A stretch of DNA of 40,424 nt from AC-32 sp045806105 (GCA_045806105.1 JBJMJY010000009.1:1-40424), one strand, 5' to 3'. Positions 22,192-33,054 are shown, counted from the stretch's first letter. Made by a program: numbers and translations. The notes: generated from the letters alone by a model not told the origin.

Positions 22192-23523
22192 ATGAGACGG
22201 GCGCTGACGCTAACGCTGCTACTCGCACTGACTCTGGGAGTCAGCGCCTGCGGCGGCTCGAAGAAGTCGTCGTCGAGCACCTCCGGCGGACCGACGAAGG
22301 TCGAGCCGGCAAACATCACCATCTGGACGCCCTTCGTCGATCCGGAGCTGAAGACGCTGAAGGCGGTCGTCAAGGACTTCGAGGCGACCCATTCCGGCAT
22401 CCACGTCAAGGTCATCGGCGGCACGAACGACGACAAGATCGTCGCCGCGATCCGCGGCGGCAACGCGCCCGACGTCGCGCAGTCGTTCAGCTCGGACAAC
22501 ACCGGCGCCTTCTGCCCGAGCGGCGCGTGGATCGACCTCGGCTCGTACATGAAGCGCGACGGCGTCGAGGACTCGATCTTCCCGAAGGCCCCGCGCGACT
22601 ACACCGTCTTCGAAGGCACGCGCTGCGCGCTCCCGATGCTCGCCGACACCTACGGCCTCTACTACAACAAGGGCCTCCTCGCGAAGGCCGGCTACACGAA
22701 GCCGCCGAAGACGATCTCGCAGCTGACGGCGATGGCGAAGAAGCTCACGGTGCGCGACGCGAACGGCAAGCTGAAGGTCGTCGGCTTCAACCCCTTCCCG
22801 AGCTGGTACGAGAACGTGCCCGCGCACTACGCCCCGTCGTGGGGTGCCGAGTGGATGAACGGCGACAAGTCGAGCCTCAACACCCCCGAGTGGAAGGACC
22901 AGCTGCGCTGGCAGAAGAGCCTCGTCGACTGGTACGGGTACGACAACCTCGTCCGCTTCAACGCGGGCGCCGGCGACGAGTTCTCCGAGTCGAACGCGTT
23001 CGAGACCGGCAAGGTCGCCATGCACATGGACGGCGAGTGGCGCGTCGCGTTCCTCAAGCGCGAGCACCCCGAGCTGAAGTACGCCACGGCGCCATTCCCG
23101 GTCGCAGACGACAAGGCAGACCTCTACGGCGCCGGCTACGTCACGGGCAGCATCATCGGCATTCCGAAGACCTCGAAGCACAAGGACCAGGCCTGGCTGC
23201 TCGTCAAGTACCTCGGCACGAACGCCGCCGCGCTGGCGAAGCTCTCGAACGGGATCCAGAATGTCCCGACGACCACCGACTCGCTCAAGTCGCCCGCCCT
23301 GACGCCGCTGCCGGGGTTCCAGACGTTCCTCGACGTGTTCGGCAACGCGAACACCTCGACCACGCCGATCACGCGCATCGGGGCTGCCAACCAGGAGACG
23401 TTCCAGAGCTTCATCTCCAAGTACATCTCCGGTTCCAAGACCGACCTCGAGGGAGGCCTCGCGAACGTGGACAAGCAGATCGACGCGCAGCTGGAGCAGG
23501 CCGGGGCCGGGCAGGCGCCGTGA
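22192..23523 (+). CDS. ABC transporter sugar-binding lipoprotein
   Basis: This 443-residue extracellular solute-binding protein (family 1, UgpB/MalE-like) captures an oligosaccharide outside the membrane. The signal peptide RRALTLTLLLALTLGVSAC ends in a lipobox with C20 as the acylated residue, followed by a Ser-rich linker. Typical features follow: ITIWTPFVDPELKTLKAVVKDFEA, GNAPDVAQSF, LPMLADTYGLYYNKGLL and AFETGKVAMHMDGEW. Signal peptidase II and Lgt (Lgt is encoded in this window) would process it. The ATG has GAGGAGG upstream. It is the first gene of a six-gene operon; the permease GTG lies one base after its stop. The exact sugar cannot be read from sequence. Confidence 0.94.
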   Translation: MRRALTLTLLLALTLGVSACGGSKKSSSSTSGGPTKVEPANITIWTPFVDPELKTLKAVVKDFEATHSGIHVKVIGGTNDDKIVAAIRGGNAPDVAQSFSSDNTGAFCPSGAWIDLGSYMKRDGVEDSIFPKAPRDYTVFEGTRCALPMLADTYGLYYNKGLLAKAGYTKPPKTISQLTAMAKKLTVRDANGKLKVVGFNPFPSWYENVPAHYAPSWGAEWMNGDKSSLNTPEWKDQLRWQKSLVDWYGYDNLVRFNAGAGDEFSESNAFETGKVAMHMDGEWRVAFLKREHPELKYATAPFPVADDKADLYGAGYVTGSIIGIPKTSKHKDQAWLLVKYLGTNAAALAKLSNGIQNVPTTTDSLKSPALTPLPGFQTFLDVFGNANTSTTPITRIGAANQETFQSFISKYISGSKTDLEGGLANVDKQIDAQLEQAGAGQAP

Positions 23524-23524
23524 G

Positions 23525-24514
23525 GTGAGCGCCCCGGCAGCGTCTCCGCCGATTCAGCTCGACCGCACCGCGGCGAAGCGCCGCGCGGCCTGGCGCCGCC
23601 GCGGGATTGTGCTCGCCTTCATGAGCCCGTGGCTCGTCGGCTTCACGGTCTTCTTCGGCTACCCGCTGGTGATGAGCGCGTACCTGTCGTTCACGCACTA
23701 CGACCTGCTCTCGTCGCCGCGCTGGATCGGCCTGGCGAACTACCGCTTCCTCTTCACCAAGGACCAGACCGTCTGGCCGGCCGTGAAGAACACGCTCTGG
23801 TTCATCGCGATCGCGGTCCCGCTGCAGGTGCTCTTCGCGATGGGGATCGCGATCATGCTCTCGCGCGCGCGCAGGGGGGTCGGCGTCTTCCGGACGGTCT
23901 TCTACCTGCCGGCCCTCGCGCCCCCGGTCGCGGCGACGCTCGGGTTCGTCTACCTGCTCAACCCGGCGACGGGGCCGGTGAACACGATCCTCGCCAAGTT
24001 CGGGATCGAGGGGCCGCTCTGGTTCGACTCGCCGCAGTGGTCGAAGCCGTCGCTGACGGCCCTCGCCCTCTGGGGCGTCGGCAACACGATGATCATCTTC
24101 CTCGCGGCGGTGCTCGACGTCCCGCAGCACCTGTACGAGTCGGCGGAGCTGGACGGCGCCGGCTTCGTCTCGCGCGTCCGCTTCGTGATGATGCCGACGA
24201 TCAGCCCCGTGATCCTGTTCGCGGTCGTCGTGGGGGTGATCGAAGGCCTGCAGTACTTCACCCAGGCGTATGTGGCTGCCAACGTCGCCGGGGGCTCCGC
24301 GTCGTACTCGGCCGAGGCGGCGAGCGCGCTCGGGTACCCGGAGGACTCGACGCTCTTCTACCCCGTGTTGCTCTATCAGCAGGGCTTCCGCTACTTCAAC
24401 ATGGGCTACGCCTCGGCGATGGCGATGCTGCTGCTCGCGGTCTCGTTCGTCGTCACCTTCGTGATCGTCCAGAACTCGCGCCGCTTCGTGCACTACCAGG
24501 GACCGGGCCGGTGA
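23525..24514 (+). CDS. sugar ABC transporter permease (MalF/MsmF type)
   Basis: This 329-residue inner-membrane permease forms half of the translocation channel. Six main helices are seen, beginning with GIVLAFMSPWLVGFTVFFGYPLVMSAYLSF. The cytoplasmic EAA loop that docks the ATPase reads LYESAELDGAGFVSRVRFVMMPTISPV, with the conserved E-x-A-x-x-D-G-A. The GTG start immediately follows the preceding stop, and its own stop overlaps the next GTG (GTGA). A basic N-terminal tail (AAKRRAAWRRR) supports an N-in topology. Confidence 0.93.
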   Translation: MSAPAASPPIQLDRTAAKRRAAWRRRGIVLAFMSPWLVGFTVFFGYPLVMSAYLSFTHYDLLSSPRWIGLANYRFLFTKDQTVWPAVKNTLWFIAIAVPLQVLFAMGIAIMLSRARRGVGVFRTVFYLPALAPPVAATLGFVYLLNPATGPVNTILAKFGIEGPLWFDSPQWSKPSLTALALWGVGNTMIIFLAAVLDVPQHLYESAELDGAGFVSRVRFVMMPTISPVILFAVVVGVIEGLQYFTQAYVAANVAGGSASYSAEAASALGYPEDSTLFYPVLLYQQGFRYFNMGYASAMAMLLLAVSFVVTFVIVQNSRRFVHYQGPGR

Positions 24515-25410
24515 GCACCGAGGCCGCTCCCGCGCCCGCCCGCGCACCGGCGACCTTCGTCCGTCGCCGGCCGCCGGTCGCCGTGCGGCGAAAGCGCTTC
24601 CTGACGGCGGTCGCAACGCACAGCCTGCTGATCGTGGCCGCGATCGTCTTCCTGCTCCCGTTCGTCTTCATCGTCCTCACCTCGCTGATGACGAGCCACC
24701 AGGCCCTCTCGCCGCGGCTCTGGCCGGAGCCCTTCGCGTGGCACAACTACATCGACGTCTTCTCGAAGGCGCCGCTGTGGCGCTACGCGCTGAACACGCT
24801 CCTCTACGGCGGCCTCGCCACGCTCGGGCTGTTGCTCTCGAGCATCCCCGTTGCCTATGCGCTCTCGCGGCTGCGCTGGCGGGGACGGGACGCCGTGTTC
24901 CTGATCACCCTCGTCGCGATGATGCTGCCGCCGCAGGTCACGATCGTGCCGGTCTACGTCCTCTGGGCGAAGGTGCACCTCGTCGGCTCGCTCTGGCCGC
25001 TGATCCTGCCGAACTACCTCGGCGACGCGTTCTCGATCTTCCTGCTGCGCCAGTTCTTCCTGACGATTCCCGAGGAGTACCTCGACGCCGCGCGCGTGGA
25101 CGGCTGCGGGGAGTTCCGGATCCTGACGACGGTCGTGCTGCGGCTCGCGAAGCCGGCGATCGCGGCAGTCGCGCTGTTCTCGTTCCTCTTCTGCTTCAAC
25201 GACTTCTTCGGGCCGCTGCTCTACACCGGCGAGAGCTCGCAGCACTGGACGCTCTCGCTCGGCCTGTCGCAGTTCCGGTCGCTCTACCAGGTGCAGTGGA
25301 ACCTCGTGATGGCCGCGACGCTAATCGTGATGGCGCCCGTGATCGTGCTCTTCTTCCTCGCGCAGCGGGCCTTCGTCGAGGGCGTGACGCTGACGGGGGT
25401 GAAGGGATGA
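24511..25410 (+). CDS. sugar ABC transporter permease (MalG/MsmG type)
   Basis: This 299-residue second permease has helices starting with SLLIVAAIVFLLPFVFIVLTSLM, then NTLLYGGLATLGLLLSSIPVAYALSRLRW. The EAA motif reads EEYLDAARVDGCGEFRILTTVVLRLAKPA, with the expected D-A-A-x-x-D-G core. The GTG start overlaps the MsmF-type stop by 4 bases, and the stop overlaps the next ATG (ATGA). This coupling keeps the two permease subunits in equal amounts. A proline/arginine-rich N-terminus (about 30 residues) precedes the first helix. Confidence 0.93.
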   Translation: MSTEAAPAPARAPATFVRRRPPVAVRRKRFLTAVATHSLLIVAAIVFLLPFVFIVLTSLMTSHQALSPRLWPEPFAWHNYIDVFSKAPLWRYALNTLLYGGLATLGLLLSSIPVAYALSRLRWRGRDAVFLITLVAMMLPPQVTIVPVYVLWAKVHLVGSLWPLILPNYLGDAFSIFLLRQFFLTIPEEYLDAARVDGCGEFRILTTVVLRLAKPAIAAVALFSFLFCFNDFFGPLLYTGESSQHWTLSLGLSQFRSLYQVQWNLVMAATLIVMAPVIVLFFLAQRAFVEGVTLTGVKG

Positions 25411-26654
25411 AGGTCGCGGTCATCGGCGCCGGGTCGACCTATACCCCGGAGCTCGTCTCGGGTCTCGGCCGCGAGCGCGACGCGATCGACGTGCGCGAGC
25501 TGGTGCTGCACGACATCGATGCCGAGCGACTGGAGGTCGTCGGGACGCTCGCCCAGCGGATGCTCGACCGGCAGGGCTACGACGGCCGGCTGGAGCAGAC
25601 CGGCGAGCTCGACCGCGCCCTCGACGGCGCCGACTATGTGCTCGTCCAGATCCGCGTCGGCGGCCAGGAGGCGCGGCTGCGCGACGAGACCGTGCCGCTG
25701 GCGTGTGGCTGCATCGGCCAGGAGACGACGGGCGCCGGCGGTCTGGCGAAGGCGTTCCGGACCGTGCCGGTCGTGCTCGAGATTGCCGCGCGGGTGCGCG
25801 AGCGCGCGGCCGCGGATGCGTGGATCGTCGACTTCACGAACCCGGTCGGGATCGTCACGCGCTCGCTGCTCGACGCCGGCCACCGCGCGGTCGGCCTCTG
25901 CAACGTCGCGATGGGCTTCCAGCGCTCGTTCGCGCGCCGCCTCGGCGTCGAGCCGGAGCAGGTCGTGGTCGACCAGGTCGGGCTCAACCACCTGACCTGG
26001 GTGCGCGCTGTCCACCTCGATGGCCACGACGTGCTGCCGCAGCTGCTGGACGAGCACGGCGACGAGCTGTCGGCGGAGCTCGAGCTGCCGCGGCGGCTGC
26101 TCGAGGAGCTCGGCGTAGTGCCGTCGTACTACCTGCGCTACTTCTACGCCCACGATCGCGTGCTCGCCGAGCAGCTCGGCGAGACGCCCCGCGCCGCGCG
26201 TGTGATGGAGATCGAGCGGGAGCTGTTCGAGCTCTACCGCGACCCGCAGCTCGCCGAGAAGCCGGCCCTGCTCGAGCAGCGCGGCGGCGCCTTCTACAGC
26301 GAAGCGGCGGTCGGGCTCGTGCGCTCGCTCGCGACCGGCGACGGCCGCGTGCACGAGGTCGACGTCCGCAACGCGGGCACGCTCCAAGGGCTGGCCGGCG
26401 ACGACGTGGTCGAGGTGCCGGCCCGCGTCGCCCGCGACGAGGTCGCGCCGCTGCCGCAGCGGCCGCTGGCGCCGGAGCTGCTCGGCCTCGTCCAGCACGT
26501 GGCGGCGTACGAGCGACTGGCCGCGCAGGCCGCCGCCGCGCAGGACCTCGACATCGCCCGCAAGGCGTTGCTCACGCATCCGCTGGTCGCTCAGGACGCG
26601 CTCGTCGAGGAGCTGCTGGAACCGCTGCTCGAGCCGCGCGAGGCGCGAGTGTGA
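25407..26654 (+). CDS. GH4-family glycosidase (6-phospho-beta-glucosidase-like)
   Basis: This 415-residue family 4 glycoside hydrolase belongs to the unusual group that uses NAD+ and a divalent metal and works by transient oxidation at C3. The Rossmann motif VAVIGAGSTYTPELVSGL opens the protein; the metal-site pair C165 in GLCNVAMG and H195 in VGLNHLTW is intact, and FTNPVGIVTRSLL is typical. The likely tyrosine base lies in YLRYFYAHD. The neighbours are a non-phosphorylating ABC importer and a sugar kinase, so a phospho-sugar substrate would have to be made inside the cell by that kinase (inference). The start ATG overlaps the permease stop. An alpha-galactosidase-like specificity cannot be excluded. 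Confidence 0.9.
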   Translation: MKVAVIGAGSTYTPELVSGLGRERDAIDVRELVLHDIDAERLEVVGTLAQRMLDRQGYDGRLEQTGELDRALDGADYVLVQIRVGGQEARLRDETVPLACGCIGQETTGAGGLAKAFRTVPVVLEIAARVRERAAADAWIVDFTNPVGIVTRSLLDAGHRAVGLCNVAMGFQRSFARRLGVEPEQVVVDQVGLNHLTWVRAVHLDGHDVLPQLLDEHGDELSAELELPRRLLEELGVVPSYYLRYFYAHDRVLAEQLGETPRAARVMEIERELFELYRDPQLAEKPALLEQRGGAFYSEAAVGLVRSLATGDGRVHEVDVRNAGTLQGLAGDDVVEVPARVARDEVAPLPQRPLAPELLGLVQHVAAYERLAAQAAAAQDLDIARKALLTHPLVAQDALVEELLEPLLEPREARV

Positions 26655-27638
26655 GCGAAGCGGCCGTGATCGCCGTCGACGGCGGCGCGTCGAAGACCCA
26701 CCTCGCACGGCTGGGCCGCGACGGCGAGCTGCTGGAGCTCGTGCGCGGTGCCGAGAGCTCGCCGCAGAACCTCGGCCTCGAGCGCGCGCTCGGCGTGCTG
26801 GACCGGCTCTTCGACCAGGCCGGCGCCAACCCCGGCGAGGCCGCGGTCGCGCAGCTGAACATGTCCGGGGTCGACTTCCCGAGCGAGGAGCGCGAGCTGC
26901 GGGAGGCGATCGAGGCGCGGCGCTGGGCCGAGCAGGTGGTGGTCGACAACGACACGTTCGCCATCCTGCGCGCGGGTACCGAGCGCGGCTGGGGCGTGGC
27001 CGTCGTGTGTGGCACCGGGATCAACTGCGTCGGCGTCGCCGCCGACGGCCGGCACGCGCGCTTCCCCGCTCTGGGCACGATCACCGGCGACTGGGGCGGC
27101 GGCTCCGACGTCGGCAACGCGGCGCTGTTCGCGGCCGCGCGCGGCGAGGACGGCCGCGGGCCGCACACCTCCCTCGAGCGCGCCGTGCCGGCGCACTTCG
27201 GGCTCGAGACCCCGGCCGAGCTGGCGGAGGCGATCCACCGGGGCGAGGTCCCTGCGCGCCGGCTGCTCGAGCTGCCCCCGGTCGTGTTCGCCGAGGCCGA
27301 GCAGGACGCGGTCGCGGCGGAGATCGTCGAGCGGCTGGCGGCCGAGATCGTCGCGATGGCACGGGTCGCGCTCGAGCGGCTCGACCTCGTCGAAGAGCCG
27401 GCCGAGGTGCTGCTGGGGGGCGGCCTGCTGCAGTCGGGCGACGGCCGCCTCAGCGCAGCCGTCGAGGACGAGCTGCGGCGGCTCGCGCCGAGGGCCTCCG
27501 TCGTGTCGCCGAGCTCCCCACCGATCGTCGGGGCCGCCCTGCTGGGGCTCGACGCGATCGGCGCCGACCCTGCGGCCCAGCGCCACGCGCGCCAGGAGCT
27601 CGAGGCGGCCGTTGCCGCGGAGCGGGGAGGAGGCGCCG

Positions 27639-27646
<8 letters not shown>
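26651..27646 (+). CDS. BadF/BadG-type sugar kinase (N-acetylglucosamine kinase-like)
   Basis: This 331-residue ASKHA-fold ATPase has the phosphate-1 motif VIAVDGGASKTHLARLG, the catalytic aspartate region VVVDNDTFAILRAG, the phosphate-2 motif VAVVCGTGINCVGV, GTITGDWGGGSDVGNAAL (which binds sugar in GlcNAc kinases), and the adenosine motif AEVLLGGGLLQSG. Members of this group phosphorylate N-acetylglucosamine, glucosamine or related sugars. Placed between a GH4 enzyme and the transporter ATPase, it would phosphorylate the imported saccharide or its product. GTG start and stop overlaps of 4 and 8 bases tie it into the operon. The substrate is inferred only from family and context. Confidence 0.85.
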
Positions 27647-28718
<1,072 letters not shown>

Positions 28719-28762
28719 CCGCGGGCGCCGGACGGCTGCCAGGTGCGGTCCTGCGAGGGGAC

Positions 28763-28777
28763 TACACTCGACGTCCC
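28763..28777 (+). promoter_or_regulatory. candidate -10 element of dnaE
   Basis: TACACT (28763-28768) is followed by 9 bases and the GTG at 28778. No ribosome-binding site lies close to the GTG, so a leaderless or nearly leaderless dnaE transcript is possible. Confidence 0.35.
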
Positions 28778-31700
28778 GTGGCTGACGCCGGCTTCGTCCA
28801 CCTGCACGTCCACTCCGAGTACTCGATCCTCGACGGGGCGTGCCGGATCCCCGCGCTCGCGGCGCGCGCGGCCGAGCTCGAGATGCCGGCGGTCGCGCTC
28901 ACCGACCACGGCTCGCTGGCCGGCGCGGTCGAGCTCTACCGCGAGACCGGAAAGCACGGCGTCAAGCCGCTGCTCGGCTGTGAGCTCTACGTCGCCGAGG
29001 ACCGGCACGCGCAGCGCAAGGGTTACGCGCATCTGACGCTGCTGGCCGAGGACAACACGGGGTACGCGAACCTGATCAAGCTCGCCTCGGCCGGCTACCT
29101 CGAGGGCTACTACTACAAGCCGCGGGTCGACTGGGAGCTGCTCGAGCGCCATTCGCAGGGCCTCGTCGCGCTCTCCGGCTGCCTCTCCGGCCGCGTCTGC
29201 AAGGCACTCGAGGAGAACCGTGAGACCGACGCACGCGCCGACCTCGACCGGCTGGTGCAGGTCTTCGGGCGCGACTCGACCTACGTCGAGATGCAGAACG
29301 CCGGTCTCGAGATCCAGCAGCGGATCAACCCCGGGCTCGCGAAGCTGGCCTCCGAGGCGGGGCTGCCGCTCGTCGCCACCGGCGACGTCCACTACCTGCG
29401 GCACGAGGACGCGAAGGCGCACGAGGCGCTGCTCTGCATCCAGTCGGGCGACTCGCTCAAGAACCCGAACCACTGGCGCTTCGACACCGACCAGTTCTTC
29501 TTCAAGTCGCCCGCGGAGATGGCGCTCGACTTCCCCGGCCACGAGGAGGCTATGCGGCGGACGCTCGAGATCGCCGAGCGCTGCGCCGTCGAGCTCGAGC
29601 TCGGGAACATCCTGCTTCCGAAGTTCCCGCTCCCGGAGGGCAAGGACGCGTTCGAGTACCTGGTCGAGCTCTGCGAGAAGGGCCTGCAGAAGCGCTACGG
29701 CCGGTTGACGCCTGAGCTCCAGGAGCGGCTGCGCTTCGAGCTCAAGACGATCAAGGAGATGGGTTTCGCGGACTACTTCCTGATCGTCTGGGACTTCATC
29801 GCCTTCGCGAAGCGCAACGGGATCTCGGTCGGCCCGGGCCGCGGCAGCGCGGCCGGCTCGCTTGCGGCGTACTGCCTCGAGATCACCGATGTCGACCCGA
29901 TCCGCTACGGCCTGCTCTTCGAGCGCATGCTGAACCCCGGCCGCAAGTCGATGCCCGACATGGACATCGACTTCGCCGTCGCCGGCCGCGACACGGTGAT
30001 CAACTACGTCGCCGAGAAGTACGGGCGCGACCGCGTGGCGCAGATCATCACCTTCGGGACGATGATGGCGCGCGCCGCGGTGCGCGACGCCGGCCGAGTG
30101 CTCGAGATCCCGTACGGCACCGTCGACAGGGTCGCGAAGCTGATCCCGGAAGGGCCGAAGGTCTACCTCGACGACTGCCTCAAGCCGGGCGCCGAGCTGA
30201 AGCAGGCGTACGACGCCGACCCCCTGGTGAAGGAGATCGTCGACCTGGCGAAGCCGCTCGAGGGCCTCGTCCGCCAGGACTCGATCCACGCCGCCGGCGT
30301 CGTGATCGCAGACCGGCCGCTCACCGACGTCGTGCCGGTGCAGCAGAAGGGCGCCGACCAGGAGGTCGTCACGCAGTTCTCGATGAACGACGTCGAGGCG
30401 CTCGGGCTGCTGAAGATCGACTTCCTCGGGCTGCGCAACCTGGACGTGATCGAGAAAGCGGTCGATCTCGTGGGCGGCGTGGACATCGCGAAGCTGCCGC
30501 TCGACGAGGCGGAGACCTACAGGATGCTGCAGCGCGGCGACACCGTCGGCGTCTTCCAGTTCGAGTCGTCGGGGATGCGCGAGGCGCTGCGCCAGGTCAA
30601 GCCGACCGAGTTCGAGGACCTGATCGCCCTCGTCGCGCTCTACCGGCCGGGCCCGATGGCCTACATCCCGGTCTACGCGCGCCGCAAGCACGGCCAGGAG
30701 CCGGTCACGTTCGCCGACCCGCGCCTCAAGCCCCTGACGAAGGACTCGTACGGGATCTGCATCTACCAGGAGCAGTACATGCAGATCGCGAAGGAGATCG
30801 CCGGCTTCTCGCCCGCCGAGGCCGACGACCTGCGCAAGGCGATCGGGAAGAAGATCCACGCGCTGATGGCGTCCCTCAAGGACAAGTTCCTCGAGGGGTG
30901 CGCCCAGAACGGCGTCACGCCCGGTGTGGCGACGCAGCTCTGGAAGGACATGGAGCAGGCGCAGGACTACTCGTTCAACAAGTCGCACGCCGCCTGCTAC
31001 GCGCTGATCGCCTACCGGACCGCGTGGCTGAAGGCGCACCACCCGAAGGAGTACATGGCGGCTCTGATCTCCTCGGTGATGAACACGAAGGACCGCGTGC
31101 CGTTCTACGTCAACGCGTGCCGGGAGATCGGCGTCGAGGTGCTACCGCCGGACGTGAACGGCTCCGAGTGCGACTTCGCGGTCGTGGAGGGCCGGATCCG
31201 CTTCGGGCTCAACGCGGTCAAGAACGTCGGCGACGCGGCGGCGCGGGCGATCGTCGCGGCGCGCGAGGACGGCGGGCCGTTCGCCTCGCTGTGGGACTTC
31301 ACCGAGCGCGTCGACCCGCAGGTCGTGAACAAGCGCGCGCTCGAGTCGCTCGTCAAGTGCGGCGCGCTCGACTCGACGCAGGGCTCGCGGCGGGGGATGC
31401 TCGAGGCGCTCGAGCATGCGCTCTCGCATGGCCAGCGCGCCTCGGACGAGCGGCTGCGGGGCCAGAGCTCCCTCTTCGCGGAGGTCGAGGAGAAACTCGA
31501 GCACCCGCCGATCGGCAGCGACGAATACGAGAAGAACGAGCTGCTGCGGCAGGAGAAGGAGGCGCTCGGCCTCTACGTCTCGGAGCACCCGCTCGAGGAG
31601 ATCCGCGCGCAGCTGCGGCGCAAGACCGACGCGACGCTGGCCGAGCTCGGCAGCCGGCGGGACGGCGAGGTGGTCACCGTGGCCGGGATCGTCTCCGCGG

Positions 31701-32149
31701 TCAAGCAGCTGACGACGAAGAAGGGCGAGCCGATGGTCTTCCTGCGGCTCGACGACGTGATCGGCAGCGCTGAGGTCGTGGTCTTCAACTCGGTCTACGC
31801 GGCCTCGCGGGAGCTGCTCGCGACCGACGCGGTGCTCGTGGTGAAGGCGCGCGTCGACCACAAGGAGGGTGAGTCGAAGCTGATCGCGCTCGAGGTCTCG
31901 TCCTTCGAGAAGACCCCGGAGCGGCGCGAGGTGCGGCTGAAGCTCGACGCGCGGCAGGCGCGGGCGGGAATCATCCGCGAGCTCGCCGTCGTCGTGCGCG
32001 AGTTCCCGGGCGAGCTGCCGGTGCTCGTCGACCTCGTCACCTCCGACGGGCCGCGAACTCTGCAGTTTGGCAACGGCTACCGAGTGAAGGCGGAGCCGGA
32101 CTTCTTCGCCGAGGTGAAGGCGCTCCTCGGCGAGGCCGCCGTGGCGTGA
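28778..32149 (+). CDS. dnaE: DNA polymerase III subunit alpha
   Basis: This is the replicative C-family polymerase catalytic subunit, 1123 residues, of the DnaE1 type. The PHP domain opens the protein (FVHLHVHSEYSILDG, then ALTDHGSLAG) with metal-binding histidines retained. The palm holds GPGRGSAAGSLAAY and the catalytic aspartates in PDMDIDF (D394, D396). The fingers and tHhH regions include SYGICIYQEQYMQIA and YSFNKSHAACYALIAYRTAWLKA. A C-terminal OB fold (GEVVTVAGIVSAVKQLTTKKG) and tail with LQFGNGYRVKAEPDFF follow. Length and domain order are normal. The GTG start directly precedes the PHP domain. It lies 59 bp after the sugar operon, but its own -10 element suggests separate expression. 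Confidence 0.97.
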   Translation: MADAGFVHLHVHSEYSILDGACRIPALAARAAELEMPAVALTDHGSLAGAVELYRETGKHGVKPLLGCELYVAEDRHAQRKGYAHLTLLAEDNTGYANLIKLASAGYLEGYYYKPRVDWELLERHSQGLVALSGCLSGRVCKALEENRETDARADLDRLVQVFGRDSTYVEMQNAGLEIQQRINPGLAKLASEAGLPLVATGDVHYLRHEDAKAHEALLCIQSGDSLKNPNHWRFDTDQFFFKSPAEMALDFPGHEEAMRRTLEIAERCAVELELGNILLPKFPLPEGKDAFEYLVELCEKGLQKRYGRLTPELQERLRFELKTIKEMGFADYFLIVWDFIAFAKRNGISVGPGRGSAAGSLAAYCLEITDVDPIRYGLLFERMLNPGRKSMPDMDIDFAVAGRDTVINYVAEKYGRDRVAQIITFGTMMARAAVRDAGRVLEIPYGTVDRVAKLIPEGPKVYLDDCLKPGAELKQAYDADPLVKEIVDLAKPLEGLVRQDSIHAAGVVIADRPLTDVVPVQQKGADQEVVTQFSMNDVEALGLLKIDFLGLRNLDVIEKAVDLVGGVDIAKLPLDEAETYRMLQRGDTVGVFQFESSGMREALRQVKPTEFEDLIALVALYRPGPMAYIPVYARRKHGQEPVTFADPRLKPLTKDSYGICIYQEQYMQIAKEIAGFSPAEADDLRKAIGKKIHALMASLKDKFLEGCAQNGVTPGVATQLWKDMEQAQDYSFNKSHAACYALIAYRTAWLKAHHPKEYMAALISSVMNTKDRVPFYVNACREIGVEVLPPDVNGSECDFAVVEGRIRFGLNAVKNVGDAAARAIVAAREDGGPFASLWDFTERVDPQVVNKRALESLVKCGALDSTQGSRRGMLEALEHALSHGQRASDERLRGQSSLFAEVEEKLEHPPIGSDEYEKNELLRQEKEALGLYVSEHPLEEIRAQLRRKTDATLAELGSRRDGEVVTVAGIVSAVKQLTTKKGEPMVFLRLDDVIGSAEVVVFNSVYAASRELLATDAVLVVKARVDHKEGESKLIALEVSSFEKTPERREVRLKLDARQARAGIIRELAVVVREFPGELPVLVDLVTSDGPRTLQFGNGYRVKAEPDFFAEVKALLGEAAVA

Positions 32150-32227
32150 GGCTCACCGGGCAGAGCCTCGAGCTCGCCGGCGAGAACCCGCTGGTCTGAC
32201 CGTCGCCGGGTCCGGCCGGTACGACGC

Positions 32228-32470
32228 TTACTTGGGGATGCAGCCGGAGGTCGCTACCGGCGAGACAACGACCTTCCCGTCCACGACTTCTGCGCTAACG
32301 GATGAAGCGCCCCAGGTGCAAGCCTTTCGGTCCTGGTTTGCGCCGGTCGCCTGCGCCGACCTCAATGCCAGCACGCCGACGAGCGCGACAAGCAGGCAGG
32401 CGCTGAAAAGGAGCCGCTGGCCGCAGAGCCTCACGGCGCGAGCATGCCGGGCGACGACTGCGAATGCCAT
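32228..32470 (-). CDS. small exported or membrane-anchored protein, unknown function
   Basis: This 80-residue frame has a basic N-terminus (RHARAVRLCGQR), a hydrophobic helix LLFSACLLVALVGVLAL and an AQA-type cleavage site near residue 41. A short mature part of about 40 residues follows, with two cysteines (KACTWG and SGCIPK) that could form a disulfide. No family is recognised. It is convergent with dnaE. Moderate GC3 and the clear signal-peptide architecture argue for a real gene, but no good ribosome-binding site is visible. Confidence 0.5.
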   Translation of the reverse strand: MAFAVVARHARAVRLCGQRLLFSACLLVALVGVLALRSAQATGANQDRKACTWGASSVSAEVVDGKVVVSPVATSGCIPK

Positions 32471-32526
32471 GGGCCAAGTGGCTCATTTCCGACCGCCGCA
32501 GGTCCTAACCTCTCGCGTCCGGCCTC

Positions 32527-33054
32527 CTATCGGTGTCGGCCGAGCTCGGCCACCCAGATTCTCGCGCTCGAGCGGCCTGCGACGGTGCCCCGGCGCGAGC
32601 CGATGCCGACGTCCCGGACAACCGGGTCGAGGATGTTCGCGCGGTGTTCCGGCGAGCGCAGCCAGGCGGAGAAGATCGAGCGCGCCGAGGCGAGCGGGCC
32701 TGTGCCGTAGGCGATGTTCTCGCCGAGGCGCGTCCAGCGGTAGCCCGCCCAGTCGACGCGGTAGGTGAACTCGTGTCCGCAGGCGGAATGGCTGAACCCG
32801 CAGCTGGCGATGTCGGCGCTCTTGGCCCGCGCCGCCCTGATCAGGGTCGCCGAGGGGTGGAGCGCCGGAAGCCCGGCCTGTCGCCGTGCGTAGTCGTGCA
32901 GACACAGCATCACCTGTGCCCGGGCGCCGCCGCAGGAGCCGGCGGGGGCGAGGTACGACGTGGGACGCGCGCTGCTCTGGGCGGAGCTTGCGAGGACGAC
33001 CGCGCCGAGAAGGGCGACGGCGGAGCTGCGGGGTTGTCGTAGCGGCGTCCACAC
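32527..33054 (-). CDS. secreted CAP/SCP-domain protein
   Basis: This 175-residue protein has a signal peptide (SSAVALLGAVVLASSAQSSA) and a CAP (SCP/PR-1-like) domain. The domain shows LCLHDYARRQAGLPALHPSATLIRAARAKSADI, then CGFSHSACGHEF, WTRLGENIAYGTG and AWLRSPEHRANILDPVVRDVGIG, matching the family H...E...H pattern (H of FSHS, E of GEN, H of PEHR). CAP proteins in bacteria are extracellular, often of unknown activity; sporulation and cell-wall roles are known. The GTG start lies just before the signal sequence. The promoter region is shared with the divergent small membrane protein gene at 33146. Confidence 0.88.
   Translation of the reverse strand: MWTPLRQPRSSAVALLGAVVLASSAQSSARPTSYLAPAGSCGGARAQVMLCLHDYARRQAGLPALHPSATLIRAARAKSADIASCGFSHSACGHEFTYRVDWAGYRWTRLGENIAYGTGPLASARSIFSAWLRSPEHRANILDPVVRDVGIGSRRGTVAGRSSARIWVAELGRHR

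Noticed and set aside
25284..26708. Long antisense frame over the GH4 gene
   Set aside because: Shadow frame; the sense protein has complete catalytic motifs and operon overlaps.
32190..32210. Fifth REP-like TCTGAC site after dnaE
   Set aside because: CTGGTCTGACCGTC has TCTGAC but only a short stem (GGTC/GACC), which is too weak to count beyond chance.
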